DNA from: Cryptomeria japonica
Taxonomy: Eukaryota > Streptophyta > Pinopsida > Cupressales > Cupressaceae
Direction: 5' to 3'
DNA: 64,000 nt
Assembly (NCBI RefSeq): GCF_030272615.1
Contig: NC_081406.1
Span: 461,116,072-461,180,071, forward strand
A program made the translations under genes and the position numbers. How positions within the stretch are numbered: position 1 is the first letter of the stretch; each line of letters starts with the position of its first letter. Positions 34,865-46,230 of this stretch are shown here, piece after piece. The notes under the pieces are model-generated. The model was given only the letters and a program-made list of their open reading frames with translations. It made no database searches and was not told where the DNA came from.

Positions 34865-35813
34865 AGCATTCTCAAGTTTTTCAAGACTCGGTAATATCTC
34901 TTTTCACTAGATTCTTTGTCAGGATAGTTAGAAGCCATATGTCCTATCTTATCACAATTGAAACATTTTAAAGGTAGCTTTCCTTTATACTTACCTTTTT
35001 CTCTCGGTAACCTTCTGGCTAATAGTGCTTCAAACTCTTCTTGCTTTCTAATTTCCTCATACAGTTTGTGTACCTCCTCCATGTTTTTGCGAAATCTTTC
35101 ACTTGCTCCACTATGATTCCCTTCTGAGTACTTATATTTTCTATCATTGTAATCATCAGTCTCATCAATATGACAAGAATTGAATGCAAATTCAACTTTA
35201 TTTACGAATGACCCACTGTTATCAAAGTTAATTAACTCAAATGCATGTAGCTTACCAATAGTAGCATCTAAAGAAACTGGCATATTGGGTATAGACCTCA
35301 ATTCATTGATTGCAGAGACTCAGATTGCATAGGCTGGTAGAAGGGTTCTTAACAACTTACTTGTTATATCTTTCTCCTCAATAATTCCACCTGCTCCTTT
35401 GATTTGATTGCAAATCTCCTTTAGTCTTGTATTGTATGGGTTATGTTCTCACCTTCATTCATCCTCATAGATTCAAGTTGTCCTCTTAGACTATCCAATT
35501 TTTCTCTTTGAACATGTTCATCTCCACCATACACAGATATGAGCTTAGTCCACATTGCCTTTGCATTAGTACATCCTTCTAGATCATTAAACTCTGATTC
35601 GGTCAATGCAGATGTTATTTCAATCATTGCTTGAATATGTTCTTGCTTTGCCTTTATCTCTTCCATTGTCAATGGATAGGTGCTCGATGTGATGAAATCA
35701 TTCTCCAGATAATAGATAGCATATTCTCCAATTCCTGATAGATGCAGCTTCATCCTTTCCTGCCATGTAGAGAAACTTGACTTATTCAGGTTTGGTGCAT
35801 CCCTCTTATACAT
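34834..35813 (-). pseudogene. Element C gag, two frames, followed by a protease deletion
   Basis: The ATG at 35813 opens 130 codons with SSFSTWQERMKLHL, TSALTESEFNDLEGC and AKAMWTKLISVYGG (UBN2-type copia gag). After a stop and frame change, 34834-35301 carries the C-terminal half with EALLARRLPREKGKYKG and a zinc knuckle CFNCDKIGHMASNYP (last cysteine now tyrosine). Near 34890-34864 the gag frame runs straight into integrase zinc-domain sequence in another frame, so the protease and pre-integrase region (about 400-500 bases in relatives) is missing. Confidence 0.9.
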
Positions 35814-35865
35814 ATTTTGGATCTTTAACTGAAGTGCCTTTAAACTTTTCTACTAGAGTCCAAAG

Positions 35866-35878
35866 CTCTAATACCAAT
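35866..35878 (-). other. Primer binding site of element C
   Basis: Minus strand TTGGTATTAGAGC beside the LTR: one change from the tRNA-Met site TGGTATCAGAGC. Confidence 0.85.
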
Positions 35879-37409
35879 TGATAGTTCTGATACTAAATAT
35901 GATTAGTACAGATGCCAAGCTAACAGTATGAGAGGGGGGGTGAATCATTCAAACTTAATCTTCAATAAAAACAATAGATTCAACCTCGGTAACCTTATCA
36001 AAAAAATAGTAATGCGTGCAGATCCATAAATAGATAAGATCACAAACATATAACACCAAATTTAACGTGGAAACCCAAATAGGGAAAAACCACTGTGGGA
36101 TTTCGGACCCACTAAGAAATATACTCTTCTAGAGTATGCTCAGTTAAAAGCAAATCTTGTTAAAGATTTCAAACACATTGCTAGATGTGACCCAGTTAAG
36201 GGATTTCCCTCAGATTTGTTAGGATCTTCACCTTGTTAGAAGTGACCTTGTTAAAGGATTTCAAACACTCAATAAGAATGTCACCTTGCTAGAGGATTTT
36301 ACAAATAAGACTGTTAGTCCACTCCGTTAAGAGATTTTCTGCTACTTCTCAAAATAATAGTAATAAAAATATGTCTGCAACTTCACATCTAAAAATGTTG
36401 AAGCAGATTCTTATTTGCTCAATACAATCAATTCATAGGACTTATCTTGTCCCTTTGCTGGGCTCTATGCTCTGTTATCAAAACAGGTCTTCAAGCTTCT
36501 GTGCTCGGTAATCACTATGTAGCATCCCTGTGCATACACTTGCCTGCATACATTGTTTATCAATAGTTTCCTATTTATAAACAATCTTCCAACCGCTTAA
36601 TCTCCTTGATCACATTTCCCATGATCAATCATAGTCATCAGATCTTCAATCTTGTCTAGGTTTAATGTATCCTTCGATCTGAAAACATTTTACCCCACCT
36701 TGGAACTTGCATTTTCACCTTGGAACTTGTGTTAGGTTATTGCGGTTCAATCTAAGCTGTAGATATTCCTGCCAATCTTTCTTTACCATAGATTCTTTAA
36801 CAATCTTCATACACGGCTTACCAATCATTTAATCCACTCTAGCTAATCAACTTCCTTCATTAAATATCACATGTAAACATTTAATGCATTCTGTTATAGC
36901 TCAGTTGTCACTTGGTAAATACTAAACTTCTCGGTAGACATTCTGCCTACATTAATTGATAGCAACAACCTTAGGGCTTACCGACTAGGTTCCTTAGGGT
37001 TTACTGACTAGGTTCTTTGCTCGGTAACATAGTATAGTATTAACCTTTCGAACAATAGCATATGTAGGATATCAAAATAATCTAAACATCATGATCTCAT
37101 CATTGTCTAGCTCAGTAATAGTTTCCCATTGAATAACTTATCCCCTTATTCATCATATTCTTTCTGTGTCTTTTACCGACATCTTTATACTCATCAAATC
37201 ATACTTCTTAAGATATGGCAACATCATACTGAATTAGAAAATCAATTTCTTGACATCAATGACAAAATAATAATATTAAGACAGTAATCATCCTTGATCA
37301 GTTATATCCATAGTCATCAACAACCTTCTCAATATCCTTATTGAAATGCCAACAATCTCTCATTGTAATTGGATTGCCAACCTTCTTCTTGTCTGTTATA
37401 ATGCCAACA
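35879..37409 (-). repeat. 5' LTR of element C
   Basis: Right-hand copy, TGATAG at its left end and GCCAACA at its right end. The G run is 7 long (35934-35940). A short tandem duplication with TTAGGGTTTACTGACTAGG occurs near 36970-37020, absent from the other copy. Confidence 0.93.
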
Positions 37410-37414
37410 ACTTG
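37410..37414. repeat. Target site duplication of element C, right copy (ACTTG)
   Basis: Exact match to 26827-26831. Confidence 0.9.
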
Positions 37415-37545
37415 TTGCTGGTATCTTGTACACGATGACAAAACATACCATTGTTGTCTACATGCAACAGTTGCTTGTATATCAAGATGGGCACATCTGC
37501 CCTACTATATAACACCTTGACAATGAAATGGAATGTACAATCTCA
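37415..37545 (-). pseudogene. MULE gene, fragment 3 of 3 (N-terminal side)
   Basis: A minus-strand frame reads TFHFIVKVLYSRADVPILIY, then LLHVDNNGMFCHRVQDTS, and joins across element C to KLYSQFVPNMCDKCKSVSML in 26770-26831. I cannot place it in a named domain, but it is protein-like, in frame across the insertion site, and lies upstream of the recognisable MULE core. The start codon is not visible; a TGA precedes it. Confidence 0.55.
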
Positions 37546-39147
37546 TTTTTTTTTATACACATGATTTTGCTTCGAATGCGGCAACTTATTCCTATTGTCT
37601 TTTGGTCCATAAGAACACCAATACCTTAAACATAAAAACTTTCATATTTTTAGCGAGAGTCGATATGTCATTAAACATAGAACAAAGCATACCAAAGAAT
37701 GTAACTACTAACTGACTATACATCTTTATCGTATGGCTGTTGTGCATACTACTATTATCATCTTCAATATGCCTCTTTCAGACAAACTTAGTTTTAAAAC
37801 CTTAAACCAACGATTCCCCCTTGAAGAATGCATCCAAATTAGCAAGTGGAATTACCGCACAAAAGTCTTTAGTTGAATTATTGTTAATGCAAATTTAGGT
37901 CCACCAAATATCCTGTAAAGAGAAGTGATGGAGACCTTCACCACCATCTTGCACTTCCAATCCCAACATTTCCTACCATTTTTTGGTGAATCAACATCCT
38001 AGTGAACTACATATTAGCCAATATCGCTGAATTACACACCAATTTCCAAACAATTGAAAGTACATAGAGCATACAAATAGTTGGTTCATACTTAGAGTCA
38101 TAGACACCGTAACAACTGTAAAGAGCCAAATTTGATCCATGGCAACATACAACAAGGATGCACATACAATGCAAACAAAAACCTCTCAAAATAATATTGA
38201 ATTTTGATGTTGAATGAATTGTGTTTATGACTAATCAAAAACCGTTTATACACAAATAATTCATGCCCAGTCTTTTAGTTTATAAGAGGCTTGGGGGATA
38301 AAGCACGATGGACAATATAGTAAAAAAAAAGCACAATTTTCTCCTGATTTTTGCTTCTATCAACATAACTCTGAATGAGATAATTGGAATTTGTTGAATT
38401 TTAGGATCATATTAGGGTAAGCATATAATTTAAAATTTTTATTTTACTATTTTCCCTTAGATATAAGTTAGATGTTAATTCAATTATGAGAGGTATGAAT
38501 TCAATTTGCAGTTTGTATATTGAATTCACAATAAGTATATATAATGAATTGTTGTATGTTTAGTCAGTATGCCATGGAATACATAGATGATCCAATATGT
38601 AGAGTTCATGTATGTCCATGAGTTCTTCATTAAGATAGACCACTATATTTAATTGACTTCCTCCAATTTCATGGTAATGAGCTAACTGCTATATGTGCAC
38701 AAACTGTCATATCTTTTTCTCTATCTTTCTATATCTACTGATTGTTGTGTATACTTGCCAATCCTCCTAGTTTGTAATAATTATGGATTGCTTATACATA
38801 TATTTCTATATATAAATTTCCTATATTATCACTATTACTTATCAACCTTCCAAGGGAAATGTGCATTGCTAATATACAACAATCGATAGCAGAGTATACA
38901 ACGTGACTCTAGATAATCGAAAGGTGTCTTATAACCTTAATCAATCACAAACTGATTCATAACACAAATTGTATTATAAGAAAAATGAAAACAATATGAT
39001 CGGTTATGTAAAACTGATAAAGTAAACCAATCATTCCATAATAATAGATGATTAATACAATCAGTTCATAACCGATATTAATAAATCATGTTTAGTTGTT
39101 CATGAACTGACTCGAAAATGACATCCGTAGCTAAATCTGGGCTATAG
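37546..39147. other. No gene recognised
   Basis: AT-rich, with only short frames. It could contain introns or flanks of the MULE element. I see no terminal inverted repeat that would mark the MULE end. Confidence 0.5.
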
Positions 39148-39365
39148 CTAAAGTGGTTCCCAAAAGGTACTTCAATAACACACAAAGTCAATAACACGAA
39201 ATTTTTTGAAAGTTACAGATCGTTGATCATGAACATCAGATTTAACTGTAGCTTTGATTTTTATCACGATTTGTAATTTTTGAAAAATTTCTGGTTATTG
39301 ACTTTGTGTGTATTTTGTGTTATTGACTTTGTGTGTTATTGACATACCTTTTTGGAGCCACTTTG
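39148..39365. mobile_element. Fold-back (MITE-like) element 1
   Basis: The left arm CTAAAGTGGTTCCCAAAAGG and continuing CACACAAAGTCAATAACAC pair with the right arm GTTATTGACTTTGTGTG and CCTTTTTGGAGCCACTTT. The right arm contains a duplicated TATTGACTTTGTGTGT unit. No coding content. The centre holds GATCGTTGATCATGA. Target duplication not clear. Confidence 0.7.
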
Positions 39366-39721
39366 CGTGTTATTTCATTTTATTGACTTTGAGTGTATTT
39401 CATATTATTGCATCTATTTCTTTGTTGACATCTTCTTATTTTTTTAATAATTTCATTAACCAAATGGAAGACAGGAATCTGGTTAATGGCAACTGGTGCT
39501 CTAGTTCTGGTAGTCATTTGTTTGTTTCAATGATCGAAACGTGTTCCTTTAAAGTATTGTGTGATGACTGGCTTTTGAAATCAAGGATCATTCAATTCTT
39601 TTATGTTAATACCAACCTATTAACTTAATTTTAATAGATTATAAGATAAATATGTCAAAACAAACACTATCTAATCCAAGTTGTACACAACATAAACAAT
39701 GCCTGTTAATCGCAGACATGT

Positions 39722-39894
39722 CTAAACTGGCTCCAAAATGGGGTTATGAAACTCATGTTATTTTTTTTGAAATTTTTTGAAAAATCAAAGCCGAAGCTAA
39801 TTTTGTTGATCATGATCAACAATTTGTATTTTTTGAAAATTTTCAAAAAAGTCAATAACATGAGTTTCATAACTCCATTTTGGAGCCAGTTTAG
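39722..39894. mobile_element. Fold-back (MITE-like) element 2
   Basis: The left arm begins CTAAACTGGCTCCAAAATGG and continues GGTTATGAAACTCATGTTAT. The right arm is its near-exact reverse complement, ending GGAGCCAGTTTAG at 39894. The arms are about 43 bases with a central GTTGATCATGATCAAC palindrome. The ends and centre resemble element 1, so they are probably one family. No coding content. Confidence 0.8.
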
Positions 39895-41110
39895 CTGCAG
39901 CCATGGAAAGAAACTTGAACGGTCGTGAAACAGATAATCAAAACACTTTAATTTATTTATATTTATCACCAAAACCTGCTCCATATGAAACTTTGAAAGA
40001 TGTGACCTCATTAAATTAACCTGAGCTTTATTAGGGTGGGGTAAAACTATCTGTTGTAGGTCGAGATGAGGAATTTGGACTTTTGGCTAGTATTAATGGT
40101 ATTTTTTATTATTATATCCACCCTGTAATGATACATGTTATAGGAAAATACTCTAGGTAAAAGACAATAGTGTTACTATTGTAGTAGTGCGGACAATAGG
40201 AGTATAGGAATTTAACCATTTTTCTAGCAAAATTCAACCAAGAATAGATAAAAACTAGAGCTTATCATGAGAACACATACATTTCTCAGAACTAATGTAA
40301 CCCTAGCCCATGCTACTATCGCCACTCCTATAATCAACATTTTTAACTTCCTCTTCAAACCCTCCCCCCCCCTCTATTCTTGTCACTCCTATAACGCATG
40401 TCTAGTCTTCGATTTCCAACCCTCTACAAGAAAAGGCCAAAGGAAAAACGTATGAAGAAAAGTTGCAAAAGAAAACAATATGAACACATAAGAAAAAGGA
40501 AAATCTTGTGAATAATTCTCTTAGCATACCTTGAAGCTTCAACAACATCCAAGCCCTCACCCATGCTACTGCTGCTGATCATGATTGTATAACATGCATT
40601 TAACCTTCACATATATCTTCTTTACTCCTGTTTTTCTCTTCCTTGCTTTGCAAGTTAATGGATTTGCATGTTATTGACCACAAATATATGACTGCTCTTT
40701 CTTTCATTCCAAGTTAATGGCTTGGCATGTTATTGACCACAACATATGAAGAGATATTAAATGTGTTGTTATTGACCTGACCTAACTCCCTAAGTTAATT
40801 ACATGTGTGTTATAGTACAATATCAGCCATGGGCGATAGCTGTCTCCCACTACTTTCCCGCCCGCCCAAAAAAGCACTCTATGGTCTCCTCGCGGTTTGA
40901 CTGATTGTCTATTATACACCCCTCCAAAGCCGGAGACATGATGTGCTCTATGGACATCCTTCTTGGTGAGTCCACATCATCACAACCTTGACCCACGTGA
41001 TTGTTTGTTTAGTAGCAAATAAAAACTAATGGTTAAATAAGGATAACTAGTAATAGTTAACTCTACTTAAAAATGCTAATGTTAACAAATGCTACAAATG
41101 TGAACACCTA
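39895..41110. other. No gene recognised; one direct duplication
   Basis: A 40-base unit with AAGTTAATGG...CATGTTATTGACCACAA occurs at 40651-40690 and 40710-40749. A GC-richer patch with CCCGCCCGCCC lies near 40850-40980. Nothing else is interpretable. Confidence 0.5.
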
Positions 41111-42420
41111 TTGTAGACATATAAAAATGACCATATTCCTAAATGAATGTTTTATGTTCATTCCTCTATTTAGTTAAATCTAATTTAATTAAATTACCTA
41201 CATTCTTCTATTTTATTAAGTAAATTATTCCATTTACTTTGTTAAATTCACTTATGTCATTTAATTGAATAAATCATTTTATTCAATTAAACCCCTTCTC
41301 TCTACTTTTAATTAAATTTATATTTAATTAATAGTTTACCCCAAATTGAATAAATCTAATTTATTCAATTTCCCAAATTACAACTAAATTGAAATAAAAC
41401 ATTTTATTTTAATTAAATCCTTTTATTTGTCATCCACTTGCAAAATCCTACATCTCCCACTTGCCTCCTAAACCCCCTTCTAGACTCTTCTAATCACTTC
41501 TAAATTACCCTAACCCATCTCCTAAATATTGTCACATCCCTAAGCAAGGGGAAGTCACTTCTCAGACCCTCAAAGTCTTTGAAAACCATTAAAGGCTTCA
41601 ACAACTTAAACCTTGAAAGTCTTCCAAAACCATTAATGGTTAACTCAACTCTCTTACATGGTTAGAGACTTTTTGACTAGCTTAACCCTCATCTAACCCA
41701 AGGGTCTCATCAAAAATTCATTGCTTTGACCATGGTTATCCCTTTAACCCTTGCACAAGAGTTTATCCTTTCGGTAAAAACTTTATCCATTGGATAATCC
41801 TAACCTAACCTTAACCCTTACCACCTAGGGTAACCATGAGGTCTTCTCAGGCATTTAATATTTTGACCCTCCCCTCTCAACCAGTCTTATGTTGAGAATT
41901 GTCACCATTTCATTGGTGCAAATTGCAAACATGGATTGATAACTTTCAATCCTGACCATTGATAAGCTCCTTCAATCTTGACCATCCTTTGCCCTATTTT
42001 CACTATAAATAGAGCTCTCCTTCCTCCATTTTAAGGATCCAAGCAAGCTTTTAGTATCTCATTTATGCTCATATTTCATCAATACATCTAGTCTCTTTTG
42101 TATTAAGAATTAATCTAGAATAACATTTTAGAGTATTTTTCTTTATCAATAGCTTAGAACATCAACTAGTATATCATGTTAGGATAGTAGTGCTACTAAT
42201 CTTGTCACCTTATAATCTAGTTTACTTCATTTATAGAAGCATGCATAGCTAGGATGAATTTCATGGAAAATTTAATCTAAAGCATCCCCCGTTCTTGCAT
42301 TTGTCATCCCTAAGCCACTTTGGTCAGTGATCTAAGAGAAAAGGCATTAGCTTGAGGGACCTTGTGAGATAGAGAACCATGGAACCAACCTTGGGAAGTT
42401 GAGTCATTCTTCATGACTCC
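41111..42420 (+). repeat. Gypsy-type LTR, solo or orphan
   Basis: It starts TGTAGACATATAAAAATGACC and is homologous over most of its length to the LTR at 60242-61660: shared ACCCCCTTCTAGA, TTGTCACAT(C)CCTAAG, GCTTTGACCATGGTTATCCCTT, TTGCACAAGAGTTTATCC, and the promoter CTATAAATAGAGC at 42003-42015. No primer site or coding region follows, so it is probably a solo LTR; the right boundary is approximate. Confidence 0.75.
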
Positions 42421-44200
42421 ATAACTTGCACCAAGAAGTCCTGTGGGTGTGTGAGCAAGCCTCTTTGAGACCTCTTTTTCACATTTTGTGTTTCATAGAC
42501 CCTCTTTTCCCGCACACACCTATATTAGCCTATGAAAACACTGTCTCCATGAGGATAGTAATGAAGACCAAGTCAAAAATGGATGAAGTGGAGGGAGGCA
42601 TGTGTATTAGGGCATGGTTGGAAGTCATAGAAATACCAATAATGGTACACGCCTTGCAAAATGGAGACAATATAATTCAAGTAGTTAAAGCCCACACCAA
42701 ACAAACAAAATTGAGACTTAATCCACCACTATGGAAAGAGGCATGTGGAGTAGTAATACTCATTGATTGAATGGGGGAATCAATAGCTTCATAAGAATTT
42801 CTCAAGTAGTGAATCCAAAAGTTATTGGAGATGGGATAAGTATGTTGAGTTGATGTGTAAAGTTTGCCAAAAACTATAGAGAAAACATTCAACAAGAGTC
42901 CAAGAAAAGTCACTTATAAAGGATAGATAGTGGGAAATGTAGAAGGGTGCTATTTGTTGAATGGTGATGTGTGTAACAAACTACATGGGAAAGGAGGAGA
43001 TTGAAATGTGGTGCACAACACATGTGATGTAGCAGAAATAATGTGATTGTTTCTTGGGTGTCTATCCTTTCATATTACCTAACTTGCAAAGCTATATTTT
43101 AACCTGCAATAGACAATGGAAACAGACAAAATGACCACCAAATATAAAATGCACTTTCAATGACACCTTGGGAGGCACAAGCAAGATAAGTGGAGGGTGT
43201 TTGGTGCCTACAAATAAAAATGTCACAAAATCTACAAGTTATTTTTAACAATAGAAGATAGAAATGAGCAAAGATCAACACATTCTAAGTCATGCGAGCT
43301 TCAATATCCAATGAGAATTGAAATCTTGTAAAGATATATTTTTGAATAAGTCAATAGATGCGTAGAGGGTTGAATGACCCTTTGTTTAAAAATTTGTTTG
43401 TCAGTAGTATTTTTTGTATAATCAAAACAAAAAAAAAAAGAAACGTATTTTGTTGATAGGGCTAAGTGTTGGAATTACATTGATGTTAGAAGAAACTTTT
43501 TTTCATTGAAAGCACAATCACTTTATATCTTTTGCTAGTGAAAAATGAACACAAAAGCATGCCTATCATATGTTATGAAGTGTGTGTAAATACAATGAGG
43601 AACTTTTTATACATACTTGCAAGGTAGATGAGTTGACAAGGTAGGAAACAACAACTGACTACCCCTCCAAACATGACTCCACATTTGTAGACCTATATAT
43701 AGACCACCTTACATCATGGACTATAATAGATCTTTCTTTCTTTCTTTCTTGCAAAGTGATGAGACATGTCTCAACCATATTAGATGAGACAAAAGCATGA
43801 AAAAATATAAGTAAACTTAAGCTAGGTGTGAATAGGTCAATCCTAAATAGGTGATTATCTAGCTAGATGCATAATGATACTATTTAAACTAACATTATTT
43901 AGTGGCGAGAACCTACCTTCTTAGTTTTGTAATAAAAGTATTTATTATCGAGTTGATAGATGAGTCATAACAATGATTTAGAGCTCTGTTAGATAATAGT
44001 TTAAGATCAACAAATTCTTGCAAATTGAATGCATCTTGATAAGTTGATGAGTATTATAGTTATTCAATTTCACCTTGACCAATTCATACTAGGCACAACT
44101 ATGGCTAGCATAGTTCAAGTCGAGTTTGTTCATTAGAATAAATATTTACTAAATATTGATGACAAAATGATTTGTTCGTAGAGAGTATCCATGATTTGAT
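42421..44200. other. No gene recognised; small TTTC microsatellite
   Basis: The open frame at 42426-42770 has no family resemblance. A TTTC microsatellite of five units lies at 43731-43750. Confidence 0.5.
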
Positions 44201-46230
44201 TGATTTATTTTTAGTTTAATAACCATAGAATTGTACATAGTTCTAAATGAGAACAAAATAATTTAAAAGTAAATAAATAATTTAAAAAATAATTTTGAGA
44301 AAATTATTATTATAGCAATTTAAAATATAATATAATACTTAAAATAATAATAAATAATTATTTACCAACAACTCATAAAGAAATAATTATTGTTACAAAT
44401 TAATCTTTAGATATAATTATTATGTAAAAATAAATTAATAAATCCTCATAAATTATAAAAATAATTAACTAAAGATAACATATAATTTCTTTTTGATAAA
44501 TGAACAAACTTTTGGTGTACTACCCCTTTCCATTGATAAAGTAAAATTAAAACTAGTACATTTTGCTACTCTAGTGGAGTGCCAAAATATAGGGGATACC
44601 CAATCAACACTATCCACCTAGAAAAACAAACTCTTGGAACCCCATGAACGAGGGATAATATATAATTGTTTTATGTTTTATTATTATTACATTAAAAAAA
44701 ATCTTCAATAAAATATAAATAAATAGTATGAACGCCAAAATTTTAAATACTTATTTATAATTAAGTATATTACTTATAATAAATCTATTTAAAGGACATA
44801 AGAAATGTAACTACGCATTAATTTTAATAATAAATTATTGATTATTAAAGTAAATATGATGTTTACTTAAAAATATTTAAGTAATATTTTTTTATTTTTT
44901 TTTAATAAAAGTGGATTTTTCCACTAAACTTTTTTATTAATATTTTTTTATTTTTTACACAGGATTCAAAGAGCATACTAGAGGTCAGAACCCTGGGAAG
45001 AAAACCTCAGGTCACAGGTCATAAAATAAACCTATAGTATCTAACAGATCAATTTATACACCCCACCCAAAACCACATACAAAATGTGGTCACAACACAT
45101 ATAATATCAGTTTTGCATAGAGCCCATATGACAATTTTCCAAAAAAACCCATCAGATAATTTTCAAATGTAGACTCCATAGTTGCTATGAATGGAAGAAG
45201 ACAAAATTTTCCAAAGCCCTGTACCAAATCCCATGAGCCAAAAACCTTCCTGCCAAAAAAGAAAGTATCAAAAAACCTTTGGAAAAACACTATTATATCA
45301 AATACCATGACCTTGAACTCTTTTCCAAACAATGAACATGAATACTTGAAATGAAAGGGGAAAGCGTGAATAATTATCATCATAAAATTTTACATCGCTG
45401 TTACTCAAGAAAATCATATGACTATTGCTGCAAACCTTCCCATACCCAAGAAGGAATTTCCTCAAAACCCACCTCTCGCTGATAAGCATTGCTATCAATG
45501 GCTAAATTTGCCAAATAATCTGCAATCTTATTAACTTCTCTGTAATAGTGGGATACCAAGAAAGATTCAAACAATTCTAATTTAAGTAATAATTTTAATT
45601 ATACTATTTATTTATTTTTTATTTCAAAACTATTTTTATTTATTTGGGAGCTATTTTATTGATTTGAGAATTATTGTATTTTACTTTGAATGATTTAAAA
45701 CATATTTTCTTTCATTTATATTGTTTGCATTTGATATTTTACATCTAAAGAATTTTTTTATTTACAAAGTAAAAATAGTATAGATATCTTAAATACATTT
45801 ATGAAAAAGATGTTTACAAATATTAAATTTTGAGTCATTCATGTTGAAATTGTTAGTAAAAATATGTGAACAATATCTCTATCTCTAAGCATATTTTTGA
45901 TAGATGTATTTAAGATAGCTATACTTATATATTGTGTAGACTTTAAATTATATGATATCAAAGAGTCATGATCATATTATTAAAAACTAAAAATATAAAA
46001 TATCTCTTAAACAAATAAAACAAAACAAAACAACTCTAAAGGAAATAAAATAATTCAAAATTAAGAATTTTTTAGAGAAATATATATAAACAATTATATT
46101 TTTTATAATATACAATACAAATGAATACGTACTATAATAAATATTTATTAAAAATAATTTAATATATTAATATTTATATCAAATTATTATTATAATAATA
46201 ATTAAAATTAATATGAGGGACAACATTTAA
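44200..46230. other. Very AT-rich tract flanking a LINE remnant
   Basis: Long stretches are built of AATAAT, TTAAAA and TATTTA words, clearly more AT-rich than the rest of the window. The GC-richer island at about 44958-45600 is the LINE remnant. Confidence 0.7.
44958..45600 (-). pseudogene. LINE 3' remnant with RNase H C-terminus
   Basis: On the minus strand, 45400-45570 reads SHYYREVNKIADYLANLAID then NAYQREVGFEEIPSWVWEGL. The REVNKIADYLANLA motif is the end of the RNase H (RVT_3-type) domain of plant L1-like elements. The rest toward 44958 is 3' untranslated sequence ending beside a T-rich run on the plus strand (a possible A tail). Strong 5' truncation is usual for LINEs. Confidence 0.7.

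Larger units (their letters stand above)
26832..37409 (-). mobile_element. Ty1/copia LTR retrotransposon C, protease deleted, with a nested solo LTR
   Basis: LTRs at 26832-28357 and 35879-37409 (1526 and 1531 bases) have TG...CA-type ends (one end mutated to CCAATA), a perfect ACTTG duplication, a tRNA-Met-like primer site and polypurine tracts. Genes on the minus strand run gag, integrase, RT, RNase H. The RT frame is open for 377 codons, the longest in the window. I count about 15 differences in 270 bases between the LTRs, nearly all transitions, making this the youngest dated insertion here. A 3.5 kb LTR-like insert splits RNase H. Confidence 0.93.

Noticed and set aside
42426-42770. 114-codon open frame as a host gene
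   Set aside because: Straddles the edge of an LTR, no domain, no neighbouring exons recognised.
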